DNA of 64,000 nt from Scleromitrula shiraiana (GCA_028455995.1 JABELC010000013.1:1426001-1490000), one strand, 5' to 3'; positions 23,647 to 36,311 are shown, counted from the first letter of the stretch. The notes: generated from the sequence alone by a model not told the origin. A program made the numbers and translations.

Positions 23647-24328
23647 TGCCAACGGACTAATAACAGGAACGGTCAATAGTTACAAGAGTATTAGAAGAAC
23701 TCGCCCACTCATTTGCATTTGATATAACAGAGTAGGATTGCATATCAAACTTGCATTGACTTATGATCACTAGCAAGAACAAACGCATTAATCTAGCACT
23801 CCAGCCGACACTGATCGAACCCTCTTTTGCGTCTGCGCGGAGTGAATGACATCCCCCAAATCACCTCTAGAAGGCTTTCAAACCAAACAATAGAAAATGC
23901 AAGCATCGCCTCGTTTCGAGTGATATATTGCGACAACTGTGTCAAGGTTGTTCGCGGTGAATTCGAGTAGAGCGTGCAAGCGCGAAATTTAGGTCACTGT
24001 AGAATAAAAGTGGGGTATCTCGATACATTAGCGTATCAACTTTATCGCACCCTCTTCCTCCAAGTACCTCTCACCATTCACCGGCACAGGAACCATCGTG
24101 GACCAAATATTGCCGACCTTCCTCGTCTTCTTTATAAAGCCAGTAGAGAAGTCTCAATGAAGACCATGAAATGGATAGTGCTGAAATTTTGAATTTCTGG
24201 GTTTATGGAATTGGTGTGAATGAAATCTTTTGAATATGAGAAGGTTCTTTCTTGCAAGTATTGAATAGAGAAAACTGTGGATCTGAGGGGAAAATAATCA
24301 AATCTGTAGAGATATTTATATTTGAGGA

Positions 24329-24766
24329 TTGCTACAGTTCAATGCCCCCGATTGGCCTCAGGAGGCAGACCATAAACGGCTTGCAAGAGCAATTACTGTT
24401 GTTGGACTTTTGAGAATTGAAATGTACCATCATATTCCTACGATAACATATCCATTGGATCAGACCTCACGTATTCTCAACAACAGGAAATTACGGCAGG
24501 CTTTCATTTTTGGGAAATGTCCGCCGCAAATTGACCATGACTACACATGTCGCCACATTCCAACACGAGCATCGGCTGAGATCTCGAAACTGTTAGAATC
24601 TGGACACAAAGTCTATCACGAGTTCGAGTTTGGATGCCATTGCATTACCCATCAAAGCTATAACCGGAATCAAAGACAGGAAATTACGAAATCCCATAAA
24701 GTTCGATTGCTTAGACATGATAGAGCAGGAAAGCTAGGCCGGTGGTCAGTACTATCACTTTATTAA
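24329..24766 (+). CDS. Possible ORF of unknown function (145 aa)
   Basis: An open frame with mixed composition (for example IFGKCPPQIDHDYTCRHIP, ISKLLESGHKVYHEFEFGCH), more protein-like than neighbouring frames. No signal peptide, membrane segment or recognised domain was found. It sits just upstream of the decayed kinase and could be a relic or part of a longer spliced gene; upstream exons were not found. Support is only the open frame and its composition. Confidence 0.25.
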   Translation: MLQFNAPDWPQEADHKRLARAITVVGLLRIEMYHHIPTITYPLDQTSRILNNRKLRQAFIFGKCPPQIDHDYTCRHIPTRASAEISKLLESGHKVYHEFEFGCHCITHQSYNRNQRQEITKSHKVRLLRHDRAGKLGRWSVLSLY

Positions 24767-25002
24767 CGCTGATGACTAATTGTTATTTTATAATGTTGAA
24801 CGAAAGCTCGTCGTCATTCATGATCTTAGCCGGATTGATGTAGATTTCATGTTGTAGTGAGATCTTGGGTTCTTAAGCATATAATATTGAAAGCACCTGC
24901 GCCATGATATTCCGGTTAAGAAATATTACACAACTTACTTTTCCTTCACATGGTATACAATTGAGATCGTGGGTATCCAATCCATCCTATCATCACAGAA
25001 AA

Positions 25003-26128
25003 ATGGCCTCTCTAACACAGAAAAGCCTTCAATCAGATCCATTTTCCACAGGAACAGTACTTCGTGGTAATTCTGAGCGATCTTATGAAATAGAAAAAAT
25101 TTTGTCCGACCGAAGAAATCCCTTATTGTGTGTTTACCAGGCAAGGTATGTGTGTTCACAGTGGTTCATTTGCCCAATCTAGATGCTAATGAGTTCTCGC
25201 AAATTCTCAAGGAGAAAATTTCGTGATCAAGAACATGATCGAAGGCGATTTTGAGTATCAAAAAGATTTACAAGAGCCTTTGTCTAAACATCCTAACTTG
25301 CGAGCGGTGATCGACACCATTTCAGAATTTAAGATTTTTGTTTATCACTTTCTCCTTGGTGATCTTCTTCAAATCAGTCAGAAATATCTACCTCGGGAAA
25401 CAAGGAAGAATATCCTCAAAAGCGCTCTCAATGGACTTGTCGAGCTTCATAACAGGGGGATTATTCATACTGGTAAGCTCTATCAATTCGGTAAAAAAAG
25501 GCTGGAGAACTAAGATTGTGCAGATATTAAGCCAAACAATATCCTTCTCGACTATCAAGAAACCACTAACGACACTGTTGTTATCAAAAGTGTTCAGATT
25601 GCTGATTTAGAGGATTCGGTACTTCTGAAACCTGAAGGTAAGCTCCTAGGCTGCCTGTGTGGAAACCAACTCTGGCGAAGCCCAGAATCATGGGTACGTG
25701 CGGGTCAAACTATATCATCTGATGTCTTCTCCTTCGGGATTGTAATGATATATGTGATGCTCAATAAGATGGTTACAATTACCCTCTGTCGCACTTCAGG
25801 ATACCGCTGTCATCAATATTTATAAGTAGGTTGGATTTTGCACCTCTAACTTGAGCCCAAGTTCCATTGGCTCTCTATCCACAATATTTCATGAGATTCA
25901 CGATAAATTGATTGACCCCTCCATGAGTATGATCAATTTGACTTTTTACGCTTCAAATGAGAATTCAATCATGACATGACTCCACAAGATATCGACATGA
26001 ACACGGCACTCGAACAGCATCTAAAAAAAGGCGAAGAAACACTACATCAAAAGCACAAAGTCTATACACTATTGGTTTCAATCAAAGATCTCCTGTTCCT
26101 AATTCATATTTCATCCATCCCGATCTGA
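25003..26128 (+). pseudogene. Decayed protein-kinase-like gene
   Basis: From MASLTQKSLQ (25003) the frame runs to YEIEKILSDRR...CVYQA. It continues after a break (25146-25210) as GENFVIKNMIEGDFEY, with a VAIK-like lysine, and on to LVELHNRGIIHT. After a good 51 bp intron (25473-25523) it reads DIKPNNILLDY (catalytic loop H-T-D-I-K-P-N-N), IADLEDS where DFG is expected, then WRSPESW and SSDVFSFGIVMIYVMLN. It stops at 25825, in the C-lobe after helix F. A further in-frame fragment (MTPQDIDMNTALEQHL) at 25976-26128 looks like a detached C-terminal piece. I found no splice pair that keeps frame at the first break, so the gene appears frameshifted and truncated. An active but unusually spliced gene is less likely. 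Confidence 0.6.
25473..25523 (+). other. Intact intron within the kinase relic
   Basis: Donor GTAAGC and acceptor TTGTGCAG flank 51 bp. Removing it joins HT to DIKPNN exactly, so this splice boundary survived the decay of the gene. Confidence 0.7.
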
Positions 26129-26332
26129 AAAGCTTTCAACAAAGCCATTTTGGTTTAGAGCCCTTCACCCCTTCCCCTTTGGAAACCATGTCATAACCCC
26201 TACAAGAGAAACTATTACTAACATTTCTCCTCATATATTTGCTTTTATTAATAAAAACTTGTAGTTTGATCTCATATGGCATTATACTCTCATACTCATA
26301 TCCCATAATTATGAGACAGCGAGTTGAATCGA

Positions 26333-28347
26333 TTAAATGTCTGAGGCCCTAGCCGCAGAGTGTCTCTTCTCAGCCAATTCATGCTCCATGGTAGCCGAAC
26401 TATCATCAATACTTTCCATATCACCCCTATGCCAGAACTTGCGATGAGCAATTCTAATAAACCAAGGTGCGGTACCGCCACTAGGCTTATAAGTCCAGTA
26501 CTCAGCGTTGTCAGAATCTGGTGGTGAGAGTCTACCTCCAGATATTTTTTGAGTTAGGTATATGGATCCGTTAAGTGCAGTGTAAGTTAAGAGTCCGGCA
26601 ATCAGTCCGTACGCCACAGAGTACGTGTAAGGAATGCAAACAATGGTGACGAATGCTGGTAGGGCATCTCCGATATAAGACCAATTGACAGATACAACTT
26701 GACGCATCATCATACATCCGACTAAGATCAACGTGCAGCCGGTAGCCCATGGCGGAATAGATGCAAAAATAGGTGCAAAGAAAATTGAAATGAGGAAACA
26801 AACACCGGTAGTGATGGCCGTGAGACCAGTGCGACCTCCTTCGGTAATACCAGCACCAGATTCAATGAATGCTGTTACAGGAGAACATCCGAATAGGGAA
26901 CCTATGGAGATGGCCATTGCATCGGTACAATATGCCAATGTTGACCGGGGGAAATCACCAGTTTTTGGATCAACTGCGCCAGAAAACCGGGCCATCGAGT
27001 ACAATGTGGCTGTACAATCAATGATATCCACGTATAGGAAAGTGAAGAGTGCAAGAGCAAAGTGAGAACCTGCTGCTGTGATGTCCCAATCTTGAGCAGC
27101 AAGGGTATGGCGGATAGGATGGAAGGCGACGACTTGCTTGAAGAATTCGAAGCGAGATTCCCCATCAGGAGTGTATGGAAAGTATGTAAAGGTTGTACCT
27201 CGCCTGCATTCTGTGAGTCAAGATGGTTTGTTGTTCGGTGTTCTGGTTACTTACGGCCATGAGAAAATCGAAACAATAGCAATCCCGATGATGATTGCAG
27301 ATTTAAATCGAAACGACATAAGAAAAGCAGTTAAGAATCCGCCAAAAATTATACCGATCCACATCTAAACTTGTGTTAGTCGATACCCTGTTGACAAATA
27401 AAATAACAAGACAACTCACTGCAGGATTTGTCATCTGATGACTGACACAAGCTCCTGTTTGATCGAGATATTCTGTGGGGCATCCACCCAATGCTGTGGG
27501 GGTGACTGCTGAACCTGTCATGGCACCGATGCCAGCGGAATATGACATCCCGGTTTCTGTAAGAAACAAACCAATACCAACGCCACTTGCAACTTTGATG
27601 GAAGCTGGTATTACTTTGACGAGCCATTGTCGCATGCCGATCAAGGAGAGGAAAACGAAAATGAACCCCTCAATGAATATAGCAGTAAGCGCTAAACGAT
27701 AGGGAACGGTTCCAGTACCATGAAACCCAACAACTTGATAAGTAAAATAGGCATTGAGTCCCATCCCAGGCCTGCAGTCATTAGTTACAGTTGATAAGAT
27801 AAAATATTGGGGAGACTTACGCCAATGCGACAGGTAAATTGGTGAGGAAACCAAACGCCAAAGACGCTATACCCGCAACGGCAGCAGTCGCAGTGATCAT
27901 ATCGCGACCGATATCTAGCTTTGGTGTTAACGAGAACGTCCGGAATTATTCGTTTCTACTTACCCAAGATACAAGCATTATAGTCAGGGTCTGTCGAACA
28001 TGACGGATCTTTCGTGTCAGTACAAATACATGTGCCACCACTTTGTGATAGAACCGTTGACTTCAGAAAGATGTTAGAAGCAATATATATGGTATTCAGA
28101 ATTTAACTCACGTTGACGGCAATGATATATGCCATTGTGAAGAAAGTTGTCAGTCCAGCTCTGATCTCAGTGACGAACTTGGCGTTTTTTCTTTGTTGTT
28201 CCTAATGACAGTAAGCTTGATGCAGCTTTTGAATGAATTTATCCAATGACATACATGACCAGAGCCATCGAGACGGAATGCTCTACCAAAAGTTGATTTA
28301 GAAACATTCGTGTCGAGATTCGCTATATACTCTGTGATGGATTTCAT
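26333..28347 (-). CDS. azgA: AzgA-like purine (hypoxanthine/adenine/guanine) permease
   Basis: Plasma-membrane proton-coupled importer of purine bases (AzgA branch of the NCS2/NAT superfamily). Seven minus-strand exons: 28347-28255, 28201-28112, 28060-27964, 27914-27821, 27771-27420, 27364-27255, 27203-26333; 1707 nt, 568 residues, close to the A. nidulans AzgA length. Visible family features: RKNAKFVTEIRAGLTTFFTMAYIIAVN, GRDMITATAAVAGIASLAFG, APGMGLNAYFTYQVVGFHG, SVGIGLF-type helix (ASGVGIGLFLTETG), DIIDCTATLYSMARFSG and PVTAFIESGAGITEGGRTGLTA. The many hydrophobic helices fit 12-14 membrane spans, with a hydrophilic acidic/basic tail. A loop with TCICTDTKDPSC (two CxC-like pairs) follows the first helix. 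All introns are 45-65 bp and phase-consistent. An AGATAA site near 28518 upstream is compatible with GATA-type nitrogen regulation, which is inference. Confidence 0.93.
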
Positions 28348-30019
28348 GATGTATAGATTGTAATGAACTCTTGGCTCAAGTTTCAAGCACACGAGAAGAA
28401 CGTGGGAAGTAGCTGGAAGTTATACATTAACGGTGAAGAAAGTTGAAGAGTTCCCGAAATCAAGATTCAAATGACAGCGGAAGCATTTGAACAAAAGAAG
28501 GAGCTTCTTGATGGTCAAAGATAACAGATCGGAAAGGAGATTTTTTTACTTGCAGATTGATAAAATTTGCCAACCACCTCTCAGAATGAAAACAACAACA
28601 ATGACTTTGTGATTTAAACCCCCTTGTATGAATAATGAAGAGGTGCCTTTTTGTGTTGCCCGATTGTCTGAAACTGGGGACCTAAGCGGGCCTTACTGCA
28701 AACTGCCGCGTGGTACAGCATTTGCGGCAAGGGACGAGATGGGAACGCAGTGATAGGGTATGGTTCGTAAATGAATTAACGGATAATGGCATGCTTATTG
28801 AACTAGAGGGGTGGTGGGCTCAGCCTCTTTGTGACATATCGAAAAACACCGGCACATTAATTGACTTCCGCGAATAGCATATTCAAGTTGTGATCCTCGC
28901 CAATATTGACATTTTTTCTCCATTTATAAGGATGGAGTATATCCCAATGCATTTGAATGCAATTATGGATCTAGAAGCGACAAGATGCAGGTAGATTTCC
29001 ATCTTTATGTTTTGATAAATATTTTCGCTCCCTCCAATTGTACTACACCGGTACGACCAGTAAACCGGTCAAAATTTCAGTGTGGCTTGCATAACATCCC
29101 GACTATGGCTTTGCATAAGAAGAAATGAACACAACAGAATGATCATCGATTGACGAAGACGACATTATCCGGGCGGGAAGCTGCAGGTTATACTATAATC
29201 ACCTGAAAATCGTGATGACTACAATATATCGACTTTTTTCGGCAATGGATCGGACGAAAATCTTTTTCGGAAGTTCACAAATATTTAGATCAAAGAAAGC
29301 TCAAATCTTCTGAAGTTGATGATAATTGAAGAGAATCACACCTGTGTGGAGGGGATTGAAATTTTTGAAGCTGGATTTGTTATTGATCATATCTCTAGAT
29401 GTGACCTCGCTTGTTTTTGAACTACATAAGGTGTATCACCCCTTTCTACTTTCTTTTTCCTCCTCATTTCATCCCTTCCATTATTAATTTCCAAACTTGA
29501 CTCCCCTCACTTCGTGATTCTGAACGTACATCCAATCGAGACCGTGGTAACCACACACGACATTCTTTTTCTTTTTCATGAAATTTGCTATTACTTATCA
29601 ATGTAATGTTGTGTTGTATATTATAGATTACTCTTTTTTTTTCAAATCTCCAGTTAAAGTCAATAACCGACCTAATAACCAAGCCAGTACTCGGGCACGG
29701 AAGTCTGCAGGTATATGATGATATTTCCTGCAAGTAAGAAATAAGATGTGAGACCTCTTCTAGTAGTTGGAAGAACACCCCCACATCCCGTGAATTTTCC
29801 TACCACGGAAGTTGGAAAAGAAAACTACTCATGTGCACTCTGAAACAAACATATTGGTAGGACTACCACTGGGACATATATCATAATGTATCCTTGTGAA
29901 TCATTTCGAGGTGGACTGATATTCCCTTCTTCTTGTATCTTAATCATCTTATTGATCTTCCATGGGTATCTCTCACATTATTGTCGAAGAAACAAATCGC
30001 ACAGTGTATTCATCACACT
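28348..30019. other. Divergent intergenic region between AzgA and the methyltransferase-like gene
   Basis: No gene supported in about 1.7 kb. The two flanking genes are transcribed away from each other, so both promoters should lie here. An AGATAA motif is present near 28518-28523. The ORF at 29464-29784 (-) shows no recognisable content. Confidence 0.5.
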
Positions 30020-32081
30020 ATGTTCGACGTTTCGTGGACCGATCCATCGCGGGAGACCGTTGGCCAGAGGAAACATCGTAAAGATCAAACGTCCACTAGG
30101 CAATCTACACCATCGATAAGAAGTTCAAAGTCTTGCGATTCATCCAAATCCCTCAAGCATTCCATATTTGGATTCTTTGGAAACAATAAAACATCAACGT
30201 CAAAATCAACAACAACAGCGACAGTAAGAGCAACTTCTCCCAAGTTGTCGCATTTCAAAGGTGAACAGTCTACATCTTCCAAAGTTTCTCGTCGGACATC
30301 AAGCTATACCAGCACATCTGAATCATCAACGCAAGAGGTACGTGAAACGACTACGACAACCATTACACGCATTCCAGTAAATGGATTTTTCACAGAACCA
30401 ACGTACCAGGAGTCTGAAAGAAGTCCTTCTGATGGTAGGCTTATCATCTTTAGCGCGAACAATGCACTGACCCAATATCAGAATCCATATTCTCGGGTTA
30501 CACAGGTAGATCGGCTGGAACTCAATCATCATGGAGTTCTATGGCAGATGGAAATGTTAAGAATCGTTTCTTTCAGCCTCTCAGCCCAACTTCATTCGTC
30601 ACTCAAAGTACTGAGATCACTGTTGCCCCAAGTGAGGACTTCAGTGCAGCAGAACAACTTGCTACAGTTGTTCATATCACTTCAGGAACGGTGCCTGTCC
30701 AGATTCAAGATACTGGAATAAGAGAGTAAGACCCATCTCGGCCTCACTCAGGGCATTACTAACTAGCCTCTTAGATCTACTTTATCCTCTGCATCTTCAA
30801 TATACGATTTTCCAATCCCACCTTCCCACAATCCTACCACTCCAAAAACATCAGACTCAAGAAGCGATATTGGTGCTCGAACCACAGAATGGTCCATGAA
30901 GACTATGAATCGACGATCTGATTCATGGAGGCCACCGGAGATATGGGATTGTCCAACGGAAGAAGTCTCATCACCGGTGGTATCCGTAAAATCTTCTGGA
31001 TCTATATCTCGTCGTCGAAAAAATATTCGGCGGCGTAATCGCTCAGTATCTGGCTCGGAACTAACACATCTACAGAAAAATATCCGCAAAATGGAAGCAG
31101 CAAGTGATAAGATTATTCTTGAACGATTGAAGGAAGAATGGATGGAAGTGGCCGATGCATCTGTATATCGAGAGCTTGAGTTGGAGAAACAATTGTGGAT
31201 GCTCACGGCCTTAAGAGCTATAAAACAGGCCATGGTCAAGAATAGTCCTGAAGGTTCCCAACTTTCAAGAGGGGGACCAAAATTTGGAAAGATGCTTTCG
31301 CTTTACGAAAACCATGGTTAGTGTTTTGCTTCTCGGTCGTTGCTCAAGTCTGACATATCCAGCTTCTGCATCATTCCTCTCGGCATTGAGTCCAGAGAAA
31401 CAGATTCATCATATTTCTACAAGTCCTTTATCACCAAGGTCATATCCTAATGTTCATCCCCTAGCCGTCCCAGGACCTACCTCACAACTACCTTATGCAG
31501 GCAACATCTTCGCAGCCATTCACTCCCTTTCTCTTCCTTCTCTTCTTGCATCTCCTTCTATTCCCACCATACTGAAGGAGTGCCATCGTACTCTGATATC
31601 ATACCGCGCTCCTCTCATATCCGACCCTCCACTATCCCCCTCCTCAACCAGCACCTTTGGCACCACCCAACCAGGAATCCTCTATCTCACGGTTCTTGAC
31701 CCCTCCCCTCTTCCCTCTACACTTGGCCCCCGTCTCCGATCTTGGCTTGATACTCATCTTCTCGTGAATCTCGAGAAGCAATTCCGATGCCTGAACCCCA
31801 CTCGTTTATTTCCGCTCTGGTTAGCAGATGCAGGCTTGTGGGGTGAAGGAAGCTCTGCTTCTTCGCTAAGATTCCTTGCTTGTGTGGGTATCGTAAATGG
31901 TGAAGAGCAAATTGATTGGCAGCTCAAAAGTGTAGTGGGTAGAATGCTGTGGAAAGAGACGTGGGGTGGATATGTAGAGGGTGATAAGTGGTGGTGGAAT
32001 GATGCGGCGATTGTGGAGGAGTGCGAGAGAATGGGAACTTGTTGGGCTGGAAGTGTTATCGAGGCTGTCAAAGAAGGATAA
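30020..32081 (+). CDS. Methyltransferase-like protein with long Ser/Thr-rich N-terminus (631 aa)
   Basis: Exons 30020-30434, 30506-30725, 30775-31316, 31363-32081; 1896 nt. Each intron (71, 49 and 46 bp) has GT..AG and keeps frame. The N-terminal ~300 residues are Ser/Thr/Lys-rich and probably disordered. A basic RRRKNIRRRNR patch precedes a predicted helical stretch (KNIRKMEAASDKIILERLKEEWMEVADASVYRELELEK). The C-terminal third has a late class I SAM-methyltransferase pattern: ILKECHRTL, then GILYLTVLDPSPLPSTLGPRL, RSWLDTHLLVNLEKQFRC and LFPLWLADAGL. The expected glycine-rich SAM motif I is not evident; the corresponding region (MLSLYENH...SPEKQIHHIS) looks degenerate. I start at MFDVSWTDP; an upstream CTT/ATG-less extension is unconvincing. 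Substrate unknown. Confidence 0.75.
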
Positions 32082-34176
32082 TGTACCAATGCAGTTAAAG
32101 TATGATGGATATTTGGGCGTTATTTTCGTTTCATTGATCTCGGGTTTCCCAGGTGGAGAACCTGTTTGGTAATGGCGCGCATGTGTCCAGTTTCTTTTTC
32201 GATATTTTTATCGGTCAGTTTTGTTCTTACTTACGGTACTATATTCAATTTTTAATTTCCGGGTCATATTGATGTCGTATGGAATGTAATCAAGGGCAAT
32301 TTTTCAATACCGTCTATCTTGGCTATCCTGTTTGTACTCGATTAACACAAGCCCTACCCTCATACACCCATCCGCTATCGCAAACCTGTAATCAGCCTTA
32401 CTTCTTCCCACTCCCCCATTTTCTCAATCCATCATTCAAAATCTTCCATTTTTATCTTATATCGTATGATCCCACTTTCGAACCTTGTTGCACATCTGAT
32501 TTCCTCGGTCGAGTCAGTTCCTGATGTTGTGGGTGGGGCTATACTGGGGTTGAGTCAGGGATCATGAGTTGACAGTGAGAATTTGACTCAGTGTAGAATA
32601 ACGAAAGAAGACTCTAATCATGCTGTATAATGGGGTTGGTCAAGTTGGTAGCTCTTCCTTTTTGATCGTAATCCGTGTCTTATCGTGTTGTAGTGCTTTA
32701 GATTTAGTCAAACCACAACCCAGAAAAAGATTCAAACAACCTGTTGATAGTAAAGATCTTTCTCGTTACTTTCCAAACACTCGCAACTTCAAGCCTCCAA
32801 ACTCCGAAATCAAAGTATGAGCATTACCTCAATTGGGAAATCACAGTAACCAAAACAAGTAACTCCTTCCTCCCGAAAATTTGAGGCGTGCAACAAAACT
32901 CATCCTTTTACCCTTTCTGTGCTGGATATAGTGGTACTCATACGATATATGGTGCAGTGATATGTATATCTGAGCTGTTGGCGATATGATATGGTGTGAT
33001 CGAATGTGTTGTAATATTTTTTATAGTGGATTAGATGCCCCGTGCAGGCTCGGTAGGCTTTATGCCGATTGTTCAGCCAGTGTCACAAGAGAGATTTCTA
33101 TCCTATCCTTATCAGGTGATTAGATTGCCTGAATATTCATAAAGGATATAGCGGATATTTACGATGTGCAACAAAATGTATTTCTATTTGGACTTGAAGT
33201 TTCCTTTAGGGACAGATGATTTATACATGCGCATGTTCTATGATTGTTCTGGAAGAACTGATCTAGTCCTGTGGTACATTCAGCATAATGGATTCCATAT
33301 CGGAACACCAACTAAACGATATATAAATCTGGTCCTGGTCAACATGAAATGCTGTAGCTTTGAAGCTATATTCACAAATTTGATCTCCTCTAAGTATTGT
33401 TAGTGGGCTAATACGATTTGTGTCAACATATATCTTCCAAATCCCCAAGACATGCAAAATAACTGGTTACATTACAGTGAGAAATTGGATATGCGGATCA
33501 AATGATGTAAGCTGTCATCGAATTACGTAGGGAAGAGTTGATGATGACCACCTCCAGCAGAATCATGTTTTGGTTCTGGTTATAGATATCCCTCATGATA
33601 TGGGGCTTTCCTGGCGGCGGTTGCTATGTGCATTGAAATCTGTGTTCCAATCATATCGAAGCTATTCAGCCAGATTGTAAGATCTTGTCTCCATATGGAT
33701 GCGGCTGCCTGTTTCTGGACCACAAAACGAGATCGATGGACTCATTTTGTTCATATTCATTGTACAGTTCAGACGCAATTTCAAAGAATTGAAAGTTGCA
33801 ATACCGGCAGACACCCAGGAGGAACTCATTGCTACTCATTCACCACCGAATTTCTGAAAGTATCTGTAAAATCCAACAGTTGCAACCTATTGGCTTTTAT
33901 ATTCAATATCCCAAACCCGATCATCTACCGCCACAGATTCACTGGTATGATAGACACATTAAATGTACTATCAAATTCGAGCACGTACCAAATTATGGAA
34001 ATCGGGTGTTTGCCATAGAACTCCCACTCCAGTACCTACCGCTATATATATACCTTGGATAACATACAGCTAATACTTATTTGTTTCATTTGCACCTACT
34101 AAAATAACAAACCTGTTCATAATTACATTTCTCGATTTCCAATAACCTCCTCTGCTCATATTAGAAACTTGCCATA
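32082..34176. other. Intergenic region without recognised genes
   Basis: About 2.1 kb with only short unconvincing frames. A segment at 33081-33130 beginning TGTCACAAGAGAG and containing TTATCAGGTGAT resembles the reverse-oriented end of the 8434-8624 LTR and may be a truncated copy. Confidence 0.5.
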
Positions 34177-35529
34177 ATGAAGAACGGAAGCAACCAGTGT
34201 CAAGTCCTCTCCTGGGAACGAGTCTTACCCATCAATAACGTTTTTGATGTTATCTGTTCTCATCTCGAAATCCGAGACATCTTGGCTCTTCGTCGTACCT
34301 CACGACGATTTCAAGATCCTTACGCAATATTGATGAAAACTCAATGGAGCATCAATAAGCGATTGCAACGATTTGTTAGGAGCCCACAAAAGTTTCGTTC
34401 CGAGATGGCAAGGAACAACGCGTTGATCTCGGGAAGCTTTGCCTTACAATTCTTTGACCGGGCATTATGGAAGGAAGCGGATCTTGACTTATTTGTTGAA
34501 GACGCGGTGGGAAAGGTAAGGTTTGCAAAATACCTATGCGAAGAAGAAGGCTACATTCTCCAGCCAAAGACGATCAGTAGTGGAGCTTACAAGGATGCTC
34601 ATTTGCACATGGTATGTATCAACCACTCCTCTCTTTCGGTAGTAGTTCAAGAACGAAAAGAATTAGCGCTTTGGATGAATCGTTGCAATATCTGGAGCTA
34701 CTTACCTGACTATGCTAATATACATCTACGTATCTAGGTGTTCACATACTTAAGCCCCAGGACAGACGGTACCGAAAGCAAGATCCAGATCATAATCACA
34801 TGGCATACGCCTGTGATAGCAATCCTCGAAACGTTCTATACAACGACTCTGATCAACTTCATAACATGGAATAAGACCTATTCTGTATTTCCAGAGAGCG
34901 TGGTTGAGCACAAGACGTATCCACTAAAATGCAACCCTGATTACTATAGCAAGTTATTAGAGAAGTATAGAAAACGAGGCTGGGAGACGCTTCCAATTCC
35001 AAAAGACATGGAATTTGAATCTTTCGGGATGTCATCAATGCTATTCAGTGGCAAGGGCCACGTTCGACATATTGGGGACAGCAAAACTTGGAAAATCATT
35101 CTGGACACAACGGGCGTAGAGAAGTCCGATGTGCCAGACTCGGTTTTTGAGTACTCTCAGTTTAGCGCAACAGTATACGATTTCGCTATTGATATCGGTG
35201 CCATCCCATTCAAATCTTGCAGCTTGAAATACACATACTGCCGTCCCATAGAGAACAACGATCTCCATGGCCCAGAAAGCTTCTTTGATTCATTAGGTGA
35301 TAGATTAGAAGGCTTAACGGAGAGGGAACTCTTAAAACTTGAGGAGGATGCAAGACCCTTTCCTCTATCGGACGCTTCGCCACCCCGTTACTATGAAAAA
35401 GCTTATTTGAGAGGAGAATTCCCTGAGGGATGGATTTATTGGGATGATCATTTCCCAGAATGGTTCAGAGATTGGGAGAATGGTGGTTATGATGCACTCA
35501 ATCTATGGACGAGATGGAATCACTTGTAA
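34177..35529 (+). CDS. F-box-like protein with nucleotidyltransferase-like motif (408 aa)
   Basis: Exons 34177-34611 and 34738-35529, joined in phase by a 126 bp intron (GTATGT...TATCTAG). Residues ~13-48 (RVLPINNVFDVICSHLEI, RDILALRRTSRRFQDPY) have the F-box pattern: hydrophobic heptads, D-I-L-A-L-R-R-T-S-R-R-F. Residues ~85-110 read ISGSFALQFFDRALW...ADLDLFVE, the GS...DLD arrangement of the nucleotidyltransferase fold. The C-terminal half is rich in Trp/Tyr (EGWIYWDDHFPEWFRDWENGG) with no recognised domain. An F-box would link it to SCF ubiquitin ligases; whether the GS/DLD segment is catalytic is unknown. The intron is unusually long for this window and stays open for 40 codons. Without splicing it ends at 34737 as a 186-aa product. 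Confidence 0.75.
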
Positions 35530-36311
35530 AGATCACATTTCTCCTATGCATCGGGAAGGAGCTTGGAAGACAACCATGCTATCAGAATAATGTATCGGGC
35601 TGAGCTATTGAGGAGCTGGTGTCGGATATCAAGAGAATACATTAAGAAGAAACTCAATCGTCATAGGAAATGCAAAGAATACTTATCATGAGGATCAATC
35701 AATAATGTATGACATTGTTATTGAGTATGCTTTCTCGAACGAGATGCTCTTAGATATTTACAAATGCCCATATTTCAAGCATACACCTTATCTATATGTT
35801 TCTCGGCCAGTAATAAAAATGCATAAAGGAATCAAATTTTATAGTGTTAAAGCTATCTCGAGATCATTGATATGTATACATTCGTCACATAGACATTGGA
35901 GAATACTATACTTGGATTACTCATGCTTTTGCTAGAACATTCCCTTGTCTCCATATCGCGGTTGAGTGACTTGATTTAGTATAAATGTTGAAGTCATAAC
36001 AACGCAGACCATGCTTTGATATCACAAGATAACATATAAGAAAAGTCAGAGTAATTATTCGAACCACCAGTAACTTCCTACAGTAGTAATCAGAATAATA
36101 GCACATATTACAAGCACGAGCTATGAAGAATTCTGGGGTACAGCTGTACATAATAGTAGTGAACAGTTGGAAAATGAAGGCAAAAAACGCGTAGAAGATG
36201 ATTAGACATTCAGAATCCTAACCATCAATGAAGTTAGAGGGAAAAATATTGAATTTTGTTTTTAAAACAGTTGATGCGAAGGAAAGGAATTGATATTGTT
36301 GATACTGTAGA
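35530..36311. other. Intergenic flank of the large transposon
   Basis: No gene supported. Base composition is ordinary up to the transposon boundary at 36315, so the AT enrichment begins at the terminal repeat and not gradually. Confidence 0.55.

Larger units (their letters stand above)
22485..24328. other. Intergenic region upstream of Argonaute
   Basis: No gene supported. It contains the hAT-like miniature element at 22759-22992 and a triple 16 bp tandem repeat at 23599-23646. Short frames at 23098-23452 show no domain or splice support. Confidence 0.5.
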
